Assembly: GCA_046730475.1 (NCBI GenBank)
Contig: JBKPIY010000089.1
Coordinates: 1 to 24,024 of the forward strand
Reading direction: 5' to 3'
DNA: 24,024 nucleotides
From: JBKPIY01 sp046730475
GTDB taxonomy: Bacteria; Actinomycetota; Thermoleophilia; Solirubrobacterales; 70-9
How positions within the stretch are numbered: position 1 is the first letter of the stretch; each line of letters begins with the position of its first letter. Of this stretch, positions 1-9,210 are shown piece by piece. The notes beneath the pieces are model-generated. The model did no database searches. It saw only the letters and a list, made by a program, of their open reading frames with translations, and was not told where the DNA came from. A program made the translations under genes and the position numbers.

Positions 1-189
1 GGTGATGGTGGCGCCGTACTCGAGCGCACCGCGCACGGTGGGAGCGCTATAGGCGAAGCTCAGTCCCGGCAGGCGCGCGACCAGCGTGGTGGCCGTCATC
101 GCGACGGCCACGACGATCAGCAGGAGTAGACGAACCCTCGCAGTCAAGAACTGACGTTGACACTCAACGCGAAAGTGCGCGCCGCTCAT
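1..189 (-). CDS. Membrane protein, N-terminal fragment (gene runs off the window edge)
   Basis: An open frame reads leftward from an ATG at 189 and is still open at base 1, giving 63 residues. After a basic segment (about residues 8-20) there is a clear hydrophobic stretch at about residues 21-36 (LLLLIVVAVAMTATTL), so the protein probably has a first transmembrane helix with the N-terminus inside. The following segment looks like the start of a second, weaker membrane region. N-terminal membrane regions of this kind occur in multi-pass sensor proteins such as histidine kinases, but nothing catalytic is visible and I do not assign a function. No good Shine-Dalgarno sequence precedes the ATG, so the exact start is uncertain. 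Confidence 0.45.
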   Translation of the reverse strand, partial: MSGAHFRVECQRQFLTARVRLLLLIVVAVAMTATTLVARLPGLSFAYSAPTVRGALEYGATIT

Positions 190-273
190 CTGACGTTCGT
201 AGCCTATGTCCCCCTCAGCCACCGGGTCAAGCGACCACCTCCGACGATAAAACGCCTCCGCCGCCACAGGCTC

Positions 274-292
274 TGAGCGGCGGCGCCGCTCA
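274..292 (-). terminator. GC-rich hairpin downstream of pckG (possible terminator)
   Basis: TGAGCGGC-GGC-GCCGCTCA is a perfect 8-bp inverted repeat with a 3-nt loop, about 75 bp past the pckG stop and before the next minus-strand gene. In the direction of pckG transcription no U-tract follows directly, though a short TTTT occurs some 20 bp further on. Actinobacterial terminators often lack a U-tract. The remaining bases of 190-366 show no supported gene. Confidence 0.4.
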
Positions 293-366
293 ATCGCCAC
301 GAGCCTGCCCCAGCGCCCGCGGACATGACGGCGGGGGCCTCATCGAGGGCTCCCCGGAGCTAAAGC

Positions 367-2181
<1,815 letters not shown>

Positions 2182-2279
2182 GGGGTGACTTCAACTCCTT
2201 CATAGGTCGATTTGCTGATGCCCCTGCCCTACCGCCGGCGGATGTTTTCACACGATCGGGTGGCCGCGGTCAGTAGTAG

Positions 2280-2330
2280 CTACGGAGTCGGCGGTGGGTC
2301 GCACGCGTGATCCTCCGTAGTCACCACCGC
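2280..2330 (+). promoter_or_regulatory. Interlocked inverted repeats upstream of ppsA (pseudoknot-like or mutually exclusive hairpins)
   Basis: Two perfect inverted repeats are interleaved. CTACGGAG (2280-2287) pairs with CTCCGTAG (2313-2320), and GCGGTGG (2291-2297) pairs with CCACCGC (2324-2330). The order is A-B-A'-B', with 3-nt, 15-nt and 3-nt linkers. In RNA this would give either an H-type pseudoknot or two alternative hairpins; in DNA it could be a pair of protein-binding sites. An 8-bp palindrome, GTAGCTAC (2276-2283), overlaps the left arm. The block ends 90 bp before the ppsA start, between divergent pckG and ppsA. The transcription start is unknown, so whether it is transcribed is inference. 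Confidence 0.4.
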
Positions 2331-2400
2331 ACGAGATCGGGGGGAGCGCCCGATGAGGATGAGAATGGGAGGCGTAAGGTCGTGCTCGCAAGCCACCACG

Positions 2401-2417
2401 ATCCCCAAAGGGGGGAT
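2401..2417 (+). promoter_or_regulatory. ppsA ribosome-binding site inside an inverted repeat
   Basis: ATCCCC-AAAGG-GGGGAT forms a 6-bp perfect stem, and its right arm is part of the purine-rich Shine-Dalgarno sequence (AAAGGGGGG) placed 4-5 nt before the ATG at 2421. The strong SD fixes the ppsA start at 2421 rather than at the upstream in-frame GTG at 2307. The hairpin could partly hide the SD; that role is inference. Confidence 0.5.
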
Positions 2418-2420
2418 GCA

Positions 2421-4724
2421 ATGACAGTCGCAGCCGGCCTCGTCCGCAGCTTCGAGGATCTCTCGCGCGAAGACGTCGAGTTCGCGGGCGGGAAAGGAGC
2501 GAACCTCGGCGAGATGACCGCCGCGGGCTTGCCGGTGCCGCCGGGCTTCGTCGTGGGCGCCCCCTCGTACGCGCTCTTCTGCGACAACGGTGGGCTCCGG
2601 GACCGGATCGAGGAGCGGCTCTCCTCCGTCGACGTCGACGACACCGCCGTCCTCGATCGCGCCGCCCGGGAGGTGAGGAAGATGGTCGAGGCCGAGCCGA
2701 TCCCGGACGAGGTCGCGAGCGAGATCCGCGACGCCTACCTGGAGCTCGCGGGCCCCGGCCAGGACCGCCCGGTTGCGGTCCGCTCGTCGGCGACCGCCGA
2801 GGACACCGAGTCGGCCTCCTTCGCTGGGATGAACGAGACCTTCCTCAACGTGCGCGGGCCCGACGGGGTGGTGGATGCGGTGCGCCGTTGCTGGTCGTCG
2901 CTGTTTGGAGCCCGCACCGTCTTCTACCGCGCCAAGCGGGGCTTCGGCCAGGCGGACATGGACATCGCCGTTGTCGTCCAGGTCCAGATCATGAGTACGC
3001 GAGCGGGTGTGATGTTCACCATCGACCCCGCCTCAGGTGACCGCGACCGCCTCGTCATCGAGGGCTCCCTCGGGCTGGGCGAGTCGGTCGTGTCGGGCCA
3101 GGTCTCACCGGACCGCTACGTGGTCGACAAGGAGACGATGCATATCGCGAAGCGGGACGTGAAGCGCAAGGAGCTGGTGATCGAGCCGCTCCCCGACGGC
3201 GGCACCCGCACCCGCGAGCTCTCGGGGGAGGAGGCGACGAAGCCCGTCCTCTCCGACGAGGAGGTGGTGCAGGTCGCCGAGCTCGGGGTCCGCGACGAGC
3301 GCCACTACGGCTCCCCCCAGGACACCGAATGGGCGTTCGATGAGGAGGGTCGCGCCTGGATGCTCCAGTCCCGGCCGGTTACCGCGGCCGGCGGTGACAC
3401 CGGCGCAGCGGTCGCCGAGCCCGAGGGTGAGGCGCTGGTGCGTGGCCTTGGCGCCGCTCCCGGCGTCGGCCACGGCCGAGTGAAGATCATCTCCGACCTT
3501 GCCCAGGCCGACGGTCTCCGCAAGGGCGGCGTCCTCGTCACCCACATGACTGCCCCCGACTGGGTGCCGCTGATGCGCCGCTCGGCCGCGATCATCACCG
3601 ACTCCGGAGGGATGACCTGCCACGCCGCGATCGTCTCGCGTGAGCTCGGTATCCCCTGCGTGGTCGGGGCGGCCGAGGCCACCACCAAGCTGCGGGACGG
3701 TGAGCTGGTCACCGTCGACGCCACCCACGGCGCCGTCTACGAGGGCGACGTCGCGATGATGGGCGTCGAAGAAGAGGAGCCGGGGGCCACCGGCGGCGGG
3801 GAGGCCCCGGTCACCGCCACCCAGCTCCTGGTCAACCTGTCGGAGCCCTCCCAGATCGAGCGGGCGGCGAAGCTCCACGTTGACGGCGTCGGCCTGCTGC
3901 GCGCGGAGCTGATGGTGATCGAGGCCCTCGAGGGCCGCCATCCCAGGCTCCTGATCGAGCAGGAGCGGGGCAACGAGTTCGTCGAGCGGATGGGTGACGC
4001 CCTCACCCGATTCGCCGAGGCCTTCGCGCCGCGGCCGATCACTTACCGGACGATCGACTTCCGCACAAACGAGTTCCGCGGTCTGGAGGGCGGCGATCGC
4101 TTCGAGCCCGAGGAGGCGAACCCGATGATCGGCTACCGGGGCGCGCTCCGCTACATGCGCGAGCCCGACCTGTTCGCCCTCGAGCTGTCGTCGATCAGGC
4201 GCGTCTGGGACGCGGGGCACACGAACTTCCACGTGATGATCCCCTTCGTCCGCACGCCGCGGGAGCTCACCGCATGCCGGGACGCGATCCGGGAGGCCGG
4301 CCTCCTCCAGCAGCCGGGGTTCGAGCTCTGGGTGATGGCCGAGGTCCCCTCGGTGTACTTCCACCTCGAGCGCTACGCGAACCTCGGGGTCAAGGGGATC
4401 TCGATCGGATCGAACGACCTCACCCAGCTGATGCTCGGCTCCGATCGCGATTCCGAGGTCCTGGCGGAGCTGTTCGACGAGCGAGACCCGGCCATCGCCG
4501 ACTACTTGCGGCTGCTGATCCCGCGCGCGAAGGAGCTGGGCCTCGCCACTTCGATCTGCGGCCAGGCCCCCTCGGTGCACCGGGAGTATGCGCAGCTCCT
4601 GGTCGAGGCGGGGATCGACGCGATCTCCGTGAACATCGACGCCGTCGACCGGGCCCGGCGCCTGATCGCAGCGGCCGAGCGCCGCGTGATCCTGGACACC
4701 GCGCGGTCGACGGGCATCGGCTAG
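2421..4724 (+). CDS. ppsA: Phosphoenolpyruvate synthase (pyruvate, water dikinase)
   Basis: Converts pyruvate + ATP + H2O to PEP + AMP + phosphate, allowing carbon from pyruvate or acetyl-CoA to enter gluconeogenesis. The 767-residue product has the three PPS modules in order: an N-terminal ATP-grasp-like nucleotide domain (about 1-330, with FAGGKGANLGEM near the start and RSSATAEDTESASFAGMNETF); the swivelling phosphohistidine domain with GGMTCHAAIVSRELG, catalytic His401; and the C-terminal PEP/pyruvate barrel with GSNDLTQL and SICGQAPS, catalytic Cys713. PPS rather than PPDK is favoured by length and by the GSNDLTQ/CGQAPS forms. The start at 2421 has an excellent SD; the frame is open back to 2307 but that stretch does not look coding. 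It heads a plus-strand run with only 9 bp to the next gene. Confidence 0.93.
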   Translation: MTVAAGLVRSFEDLSREDVEFAGGKGANLGEMTAAGLPVPPGFVVGAPSYALFCDNGGLRDRIEERLSSVDVDDTAVLDRAAREVRKMVEAEPIPDEVASEIRDAYLELAGPGQDRPVAVRSSATAEDTESASFAGMNETFLNVRGPDGVVDAVRRCWSSLFGARTVFYRAKRGFGQADMDIAVVVQVQIMSTRAGVMFTIDPASGDRDRLVIEGSLGLGESVVSGQVSPDRYVVDKETMHIAKRDVKRKELVIEPLPDGGTRTRELSGEEATKPVLSDEEVVQVAELGVRDERHYGSPQDTEWAFDEEGRAWMLQSRPVTAAGGDTGAAVAEPEGEALVRGLGAAPGVGHGRVKIISDLAQADGLRKGGVLVTHMTAPDWVPLMRRSAAIITDSGGMTCHAAIVSRELGIPCVVGAAEATTKLRDGELVTVDATHGAVYEGDVAMMGVEEEEPGATGGGEAPVTATQLLVNLSEPSQIERAAKLHVDGVGLLRAELMVIEALEGRHPRLLIEQERGNEFVERMGDALTRFAEAFAPRPITYRTIDFRTNEFRGLEGGDRFEPEEANPMIGYRGALRYMREPDLFALELSSIRRVWDAGHTNFHVMIPFVRTPRELTACRDAIREAGLLQQPGFELWVMAEVPSVYFHLERYANLGVKGISIGSNDLTQLMLGSDRDSEVLAELFDERDPAIADYLRLLIPRAKELGLATSICGQAPSVHREYAQLLVEAGIDAISVNIDAVDRARRLIAAAERRVILDTARSTGIG

Positions 4725-4733
4725 GGGGCGAGC

Positions 4734-6212
4734 GTGGGCGAGCAGCTCACCGCCCTCGACGCGACCTTCCTCGAGCTGGAGCAGGCCGATCAGAGCGCCC
4801 ACATGCACATCGGCGGCGTCATCGTGGCCGAGCCGCAACCCGGTGGAGGCGCTCCGCCCCTCGACCTGATCCACCGGTACGTCATCGAGCGGTTGCCCGA
4901 CTTGCCTCGCTACACCCAGCGGCTGTCGGCACCGAAGACGGGCGGCCTCTACTGGCCAACCTGGGAGCGGGACAGGGCCTTCAGCGTCGAGCGGCACGTC
5001 TTCCGGGCCGGACTGCCCGCACCAGGGGGGATCGCGGAGCTGACGGAGTGGGCGGGCGAGTATTACTCCCAGCGCCTCGATCGCACCAGGCCGCTGTGGG
5101 AGCTCGTCATCCTGGAGCTGGCCGACAGGCGCTGGGCGATGGTCACCAAGACCCACCACTGCATCGTCGACGGGGTCGGCTCGGTGGACATCGCGACCGT
5201 CCTCTTCGACACCGAGCCCGACGGCTGGGCTGGCGCGACCAACGGCTCGCCCGACGCCGGCGCCGGATTCCCCTCCCCCGAACCCCAGGTTGGAGCGGCC
5301 GAGCCTCCGGCGCCGACCTGGCGACGGACGGCCGCGACGGTCGTCAGGCCCGGGCTGGCGATTGGCCAGGCCGCGGTCCGCGCGGCGCAGGCGGGGCTGC
5401 ACGCCGCCGAGTCCGCGGTGGGCGTCGCGACCCATCCCGAGCGGGCCCGGGAGGCGGTCCACCGCTCCAGGGCCCTGGTGGAGCTGATCGCCCGCGACGA
5501 GCTGGTGGCGGCGCCGCACACCAGTCTCAACGAGCCGATCGGGGCGAAGCGGAGGCTGGCGGTGCTGCGGGTCGAGCTTGACGACCTGCGAGAGATCAAG
5601 GGCTCGCTCGGGGGCACCGTGAACGATGTCGTGCTCGCTGCGGCGGCGGGGGGCCTCCGCCGACTGCTCGAGCATCGCGGCGAGAAGTTTCCGGCCAAGG
5701 GCCTGCGAGCGATGGTGCCGATGAACGTGCGCACCGCCGCCGAGCGCCTCGCGATGGGCAACCGGATCTCCTCACTCTTCGTCCACCTGCCGGTGGCTGC
5801 CGCCGATCCCGCGCTCCGCTACCGGCTCCAACTCGAGGAGGCCGAGACCTTGAAGGCGGGCAGTCAGTCCGAGGGCTCGTCCACCCTCATCAACCTCGCC
5901 AGCCACATGCCGCCGGTCCTGCATAGCTTCGTGGCGCGCTCACTCTTCGCAACCCGCCTCTTCAACGTCACCATCACCAACGTCCCGGGCCCGCAGCTCC
6001 CCCTCTACTGCTTCGGCTCGAGGATCCTGGAGATCTGGCCGCTGGTGCCGATTGCTGCCGAGCACGCCGTTGGATTGGCGGTGTTCAGCTACGACGGCAC
6101 CCTCTACTTCTGCCTCAATGTCGACCGCAACACGGTGCCCGACCTGCAGGTATTGGTCTCTGGGATCTCCGCGTCGATCGACGAGCTTCGAGAACTCGCC
6201 CGGCGGGCGTAA
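4734..6212 (+). CDS. Wax ester synthase / acyl-CoA:diacylglycerol acyltransferase (WS/DGAT)
   Basis: Members of this family esterify acyl-CoA to fatty alcohol or diacylglycerol, making wax ester or triacylglycerol storage lipid at the inner face of the membrane. The 492-residue protein shows the N-terminal LTALDATFLELE motif typical of the family, PLWELVILE (about 120-128), the catalytic HHxxxDG as HHCIVDG (His141, His142, Asp146), and the C-terminal NVTITNVPGPQ block. Length is normal. The start is GTG at 4734, with GGGGGCGAG immediately upstream overlapping the ppsA stop region. It lies 9 bp after ppsA and 12 bp before porG, so it is very probably co-transcribed with pyruvate/PEP enzymes, an unusual neighbourhood for a storage-lipid gene. 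Substrate preference (wax ester or TAG) cannot be read from the sequence. Confidence 0.92.
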   Translation: MGEQLTALDATFLELEQADQSAHMHIGGVIVAEPQPGGGAPPLDLIHRYVIERLPDLPRYTQRLSAPKTGGLYWPTWERDRAFSVERHVFRAGLPAPGGIAELTEWAGEYYSQRLDRTRPLWELVILELADRRWAMVTKTHHCIVDGVGSVDIATVLFDTEPDGWAGATNGSPDAGAGFPSPEPQVGAAEPPAPTWRRTAATVVRPGLAIGQAAVRAAQAGLHAAESAVGVATHPERAREAVHRSRALVELIARDELVAAPHTSLNEPIGAKRRLAVLRVELDDLREIKGSLGGTVNDVVLAAAAGGLRRLLEHRGEKFPAKGLRAMVPMNVRTAAERLAMGNRISSLFVHLPVAAADPALRYRLQLEEAETLKAGSQSEGSSTLINLASHMPPVLHSFVARSLFATRLFNVTITNVPGPQLPLYCFGSRILEIWPLVPIAAEHAVGLAVFSYDGTLYFCLNVDRNTVPDLQVLVSGISASIDELRELARRA

Positions 6213-6224
6213 GGTGGGGAGGCG

Positions 6225-6806
6225 ATGTTCCAGGTTCGCATCCATGGGCGAGGTGGACAGGGGGTGGTGACCGCCGCCGAGCTGCTCTCGATCGCGGCCT
6301 TCGAGGAGGGCAAGAACGCGCAGGCCTTCCCCACGTTCGGCTCGGAGCGCACCGGGGCGCCCGTCGTCTCCTTCTGCCGGATCGACGACCACCCGATCCG
6401 AGTCCGCGAGCCGGTTTCCGAGCCGGACGCGCTGATCATCCAGGACCCGACCCTGCTGCACCAGGTCAACGTCTTCGACGGGCTCGGAGACGAGGGCTAC
6501 ATCCTGATCAACAGCTCGCGCGGTTTCGCGGAGCTCGGCCTCGCCGAGTTCGCAGAGCGCTTCCGCCGCGAGCGTCTGTTGACCGTCCCGGCCAACGACA
6601 TCGCCCGCGAGCACCTGGGCCGGCCGCTGCCCAACGCGGTCCTGCTCGGGGGCTTCGCCGCCCTCAGTGAAGTGGTTTCGATCGAGTCGGTGGCGGCGGC
6701 CATCAAGGAGAAGTTCGGCGGCTCGGTTGCCGACCGCAACGTCGCTGCCGCGAGGGCGGCGTTCGAGCAGGTTCGGCGCGAGATCAAGGAGCCCGCCAAT
6801 GCTTAG
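6225..6806 (+). CDS. porG: Pyruvate:ferredoxin oxidoreductase, gamma subunit
   Basis: This is the gamma (CoA-binding catalytic-domain) subunit of a multi-subunit 2-oxoacid:ferredoxin oxidoreductase; in pyruvate enzymes the complex makes acetyl-CoA + CO2 + reduced ferredoxin from pyruvate + CoA. The 193-residue product starts with the family signature RIHGRGGQGVVTAAELL and continues with FPTFGSERTGAPVVSFCRI. GTGGGGAGG lies 3-4 nt upstream of the ATG, fixing the start. It is followed by porA with an 8-nt overlap. The order gamma-alpha-beta lacks the usual separate delta ferredoxin gene; the PorD-like domain is instead at the C-terminus of the protein encoded at 9211-10845. Confidence 0.93.
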   Translation: MFQVRIHGRGGQGVVTAAELLSIAAFEEGKNAQAFPTFGSERTGAPVVSFCRIDDHPIRVREPVSEPDALIIQDPTLLHQVNVFDGLGDEGYILINSSRGFAELGLAEFAERFRRERLLTVPANDIAREHLGRPLPNAVLLGGFAALSEVVSIESVAAAIKEKFGGSVADRNVAAARAAFEQVRREIKEPANA

Positions 6807-8052
6807 GCAGGAGGAGGGCTCCCGCGCGGTCGCCGAGGCCGTCGCGCTCTGTCGCCCCGAGGTGATCAGCGCCTACCCGATCTCCCCGCAGACCCACATC
6901 GTCGAGCACCTCTCGGACCTGGTCCGCACCCACGAGCTCGAGCCCTGCGAGTACCTGATGGTGGAGTCCGAGTTCGCGGCGCTGTCCGCCGCAATCGGCG
7001 CCTCGGCCACCGGCGCGCGCACCTACACGGCGACGGCGAGCCAGGGCCTCCTCTACATGGCCGAGGCGCTCTACAACGCCTCCGGGCTCGGCCTGCCGAT
7101 CGTGATGACGATCGCCAACCGCGCGATCGGAGCACCGATCAACATCTGGAACGACCACTCCGACTCGATGTCCCAGCGGGACTCCGGCTGGATCCAGCTG
7201 TACGCCGAGTCCAACCAGGAGGCCCTCGACCTCCATATCCAGGCCTTCCGGCTCGCCGAGCAGGTCTCGCTGCCGGTGATGGTGTGCATGGACGGCTTCA
7301 TCCTCACCCACGCCTACGAGCAGGTCGACATCCCCGACCAGGAGACGGTCGACTCCTTCCTGCCGGCGTTCGAGGCGCGCCAGGTGCTCGACCCCACCGA
7401 CCCGGTGACGATCGGCGCCATGGTTGGCCCCGAGGCCTTCTTCGAGGTCAAGTATCTGGCCCACGCAAAGCAGATGCAGGCGCTCGACCTGATCACCGAG
7501 GCGGCCGACGACTTCGAGCGCGCCCTCGGGCGCCGCTCGGGCGGCCTCGTGCGCCCATACCGGACCGAGGACGCGGAGACGATCGTGGTCGCGCTGGGCT
7601 CGGTGCTTGGGACGATCGAGGACGTGGTCGACGAGATGCGCGAGCGGGGCGTCCGAATCGGCGCCCTCGGGCTGAAGTCCTTCCGCCCCTTCCCCATCGA
7701 CGAGGTGCGCGAGGTACTCGGTGGGGCGAAGCGCGTGGTCGTGCTCGAGAAGGCGCTCGCGGTCGGGATCGGCGGGATCGTCTCGGCGAACGTTCGGACC
7801 GCGCTCTCGGGGATCCAGCTGCATGGCTACACCGTGATCGCGGGCCTCGGCGGGCGCTCGATCACCCGCGAGTCGCTGCACGGGCTCTTCGAGCGGGCCC
7901 TCCGCGACGAGCTCCAGCCCCTCAACTTCCTCGACCTGAAGACCGAGATCGTCGAGCGGGAGCTGGCGCGCTTTCACGAGAAGCGCCCGTCCGGCCCACA
8001 CGAGGAGAACATCCTGCGAGACATCGGCGCGGTCGCCGCCGAGCCCCACTAG
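6799..8052 (+). CDS. porA: Pyruvate:ferredoxin oxidoreductase, alpha subunit
   Basis: The 417-residue alpha subunit carries the pyrimidine-binding TPP domain (about 1-230) with AYPISPQTHIVEHL (25-38), VESEFAALSAAIGAS, GARTYTATASQGLLYMAEAL and NIWNDHSDSMSQRDSGWIQ, followed by the transketolase-C-like domain (about 240-380). The GART(Y/F)TATxSQGL and NIWNDHSD segments match the pyruvate type better than 2-oxoglutarate or branched-chain types; this is from family knowledge and not a search. The start ATG at 6799 overlaps porG by 8 nt, indicating translational coupling; a longer upstream frame exists but is porG read out of frame. No truncation or lost motif is seen. Confidence 0.92.
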   Translation: MLRQEEGSRAVAEAVALCRPEVISAYPISPQTHIVEHLSDLVRTHELEPCEYLMVESEFAALSAAIGASATGARTYTATASQGLLYMAEALYNASGLGLPIVMTIANRAIGAPINIWNDHSDSMSQRDSGWIQLYAESNQEALDLHIQAFRLAEQVSLPVMVCMDGFILTHAYEQVDIPDQETVDSFLPAFEARQVLDPTDPVTIGAMVGPEAFFEVKYLAHAKQMQALDLITEAADDFERALGRRSGGLVRPYRTEDAETIVVALGSVLGTIEDVVDEMRERGVRIGALGLKSFRPFPIDEVREVLGGAKRVVVLEKALAVGIGGIVSANVRTALSGIQLHGYTVIAGLGGRSITRESLHGLFERALRDELQPLNFLDLKTEIVERELARFHEKRPSGPHEENILRDIGAVAAEPH

Positions 8053-8066
8053 GAGGAGCCAGAGAG

Positions 8067-9197
8067 ATGGCCGAACAGGAGATCAAGCTCTATCAGACCG
8101 GGACCTTCGTGGTGGGGAACCGCCTGCTCGACCCCGACGAGCGCTCGGTGCAGGCGCGCATGGAGCGCTCCAACACGCTCACCTCCGGCCATCGCGCCTG
8201 CCAGGGATGCGGCGAGGCGCTCGGGGCCCGCTACGTCCTCGACGCGGCCAGCCGTGCCACCGAGGGCAACCTCGTCGCCGCCAACGCGACGGGCTGCCTC
8301 GAGGTGTTCTCGACCCCCTACCCCGAGAGCTCCTGGACGCTTCCCTGGATCCACTCGCTGTTCGGCAACGCCCCGGCGGTCAGCAGCGGGATCGCGGCAG
8401 CGCTGAAGGCCAAGGGTCTGACCGACCGGCGGGTGATCGGCCAGGGCGGCGACGGCGGCACTCTCGACATCGGCTTCGCCTGCCTGTCGGGGATGTTCGA
8501 GCGAAACGACGACGTGCTGTTCGTCTGCTACGACAACGAGGCCTACATGAACACCGGGGTGCAGCGCTCCAGCGCCACCCCGCCGGCCGCCCGCACCGCG
8601 AACACGAAGCCGCTGGGGGGGCAGCCCGGCAATGTGTTCGGCAAGGGCAAGAACGCCCCGCTGATCGCGATGGCGCACGAAATCCCATACGTGGCGACCG
8701 CGACCGTCGCCGAGCTGCGCGACCTGGAGCGCAAGGTCGAGCGCGCGATGGAGTTCCGCGGGGCACGGTACCTGCACGTGTTCGTCCCCTGCCCGCTCGG
8801 CTGGGGATCCGCCTCGAGGGACACGATTCGGATCGCGCGCCTGGTCAAGGAGACCGGGCTCTTCCCCGTGTTCGAAGCGGAGGACGGCGAGGTCACCGGC
8901 GTCTCGAAGATCCGTCGGCGCGTGCCGGTCGAGGAGTACCTGAAGCTGCAGCGCCGCTACGCCCACCTGTTCGCAGATCCGCCCCGCACGGACGTGATCA
9001 AGGGCATCCAGGCGATCGCCGACCGCAACATTCGCCGCTTCGGCCTGCTCCCGTCGGCGGAGGAGGGCGGCGACCTGCCGGGCAGCGCCACCGACATCGC
9101 CGGTCCCACGCCAGGCGTGACCGATCCCGCCGCCACCGCCGAGTCCGAGACAAACCTGATGCGGTTGCTCGCGTCGACCCCTCACGGACCGCAGTGA
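8067..9197 (+). CDS. porB: Pyruvate:ferredoxin oxidoreductase, beta subunit
   Basis: The beta subunit binds thiamine diphosphate and a [4Fe-4S] cluster. In the 376-residue product the likely cluster ligands are Cys45 and Cys48 (CQGC), Cys77 (NATGCLEVF) and Cys242 (FVPCPLGWG). The TPP motif GDGGTLDIGF starts at 128 and ends with DNEAYMNTGVQRS (156-168). The start at 8067 is preceded by AGGAGGAG overlapping the porA stop. The C-terminal 40 residues, rich in Gly, Pro and Thr, go beyond the recognisable family core. Next comes the GltD/PorD fusion gene, 13 bp away. With gamma and alpha this makes a complete catalytic core. Confidence 0.93.
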   Translation: MAEQEIKLYQTGTFVVGNRLLDPDERSVQARMERSNTLTSGHRACQGCGEALGARYVLDAASRATEGNLVAANATGCLEVFSTPYPESSWTLPWIHSLFGNAPAVSSGIAAALKAKGLTDRRVIGQGGDGGTLDIGFACLSGMFERNDDVLFVCYDNEAYMNTGVQRSSATPPAARTANTKPLGGQPGNVFGKGKNAPLIAMAHEIPYVATATVAELRDLERKVERAMEFRGARYLHVFVPCPLGWGSASRDTIRIARLVKETGLFPVFEAEDGEVTGVSKIRRRVPVEEYLKLQRRYAHLFADPPRTDVIKGIQAIADRNIRRFGLLPSAEEGGDLPGSATDIAGPTPGVTDPAATAESETNLMRLLASTPHGPQ

Positions 9198-9210
9198 TGG
9201 AGCCCCGCTG

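Noticed and set aside
2307..2420. N-terminal extension of PEP synthase from the in-frame GTG at 2307
   Set aside because: The translated stretch does not resemble the family, the inverted repeats lie in it, and a strong SD marks the ATG at 2421.
3105..5675. A very long minus-strand open frame (856 codons) opposite ppsA and the WS/DGAT gene
   Set aside because: It lies antisense to two genes with clear catalytic motifs, spans their junction, and its translation is low-complexity (Arg/Asp/Leu/Gly-rich) with no recognisable domain; typical of stop-poor GC-rich shadows.
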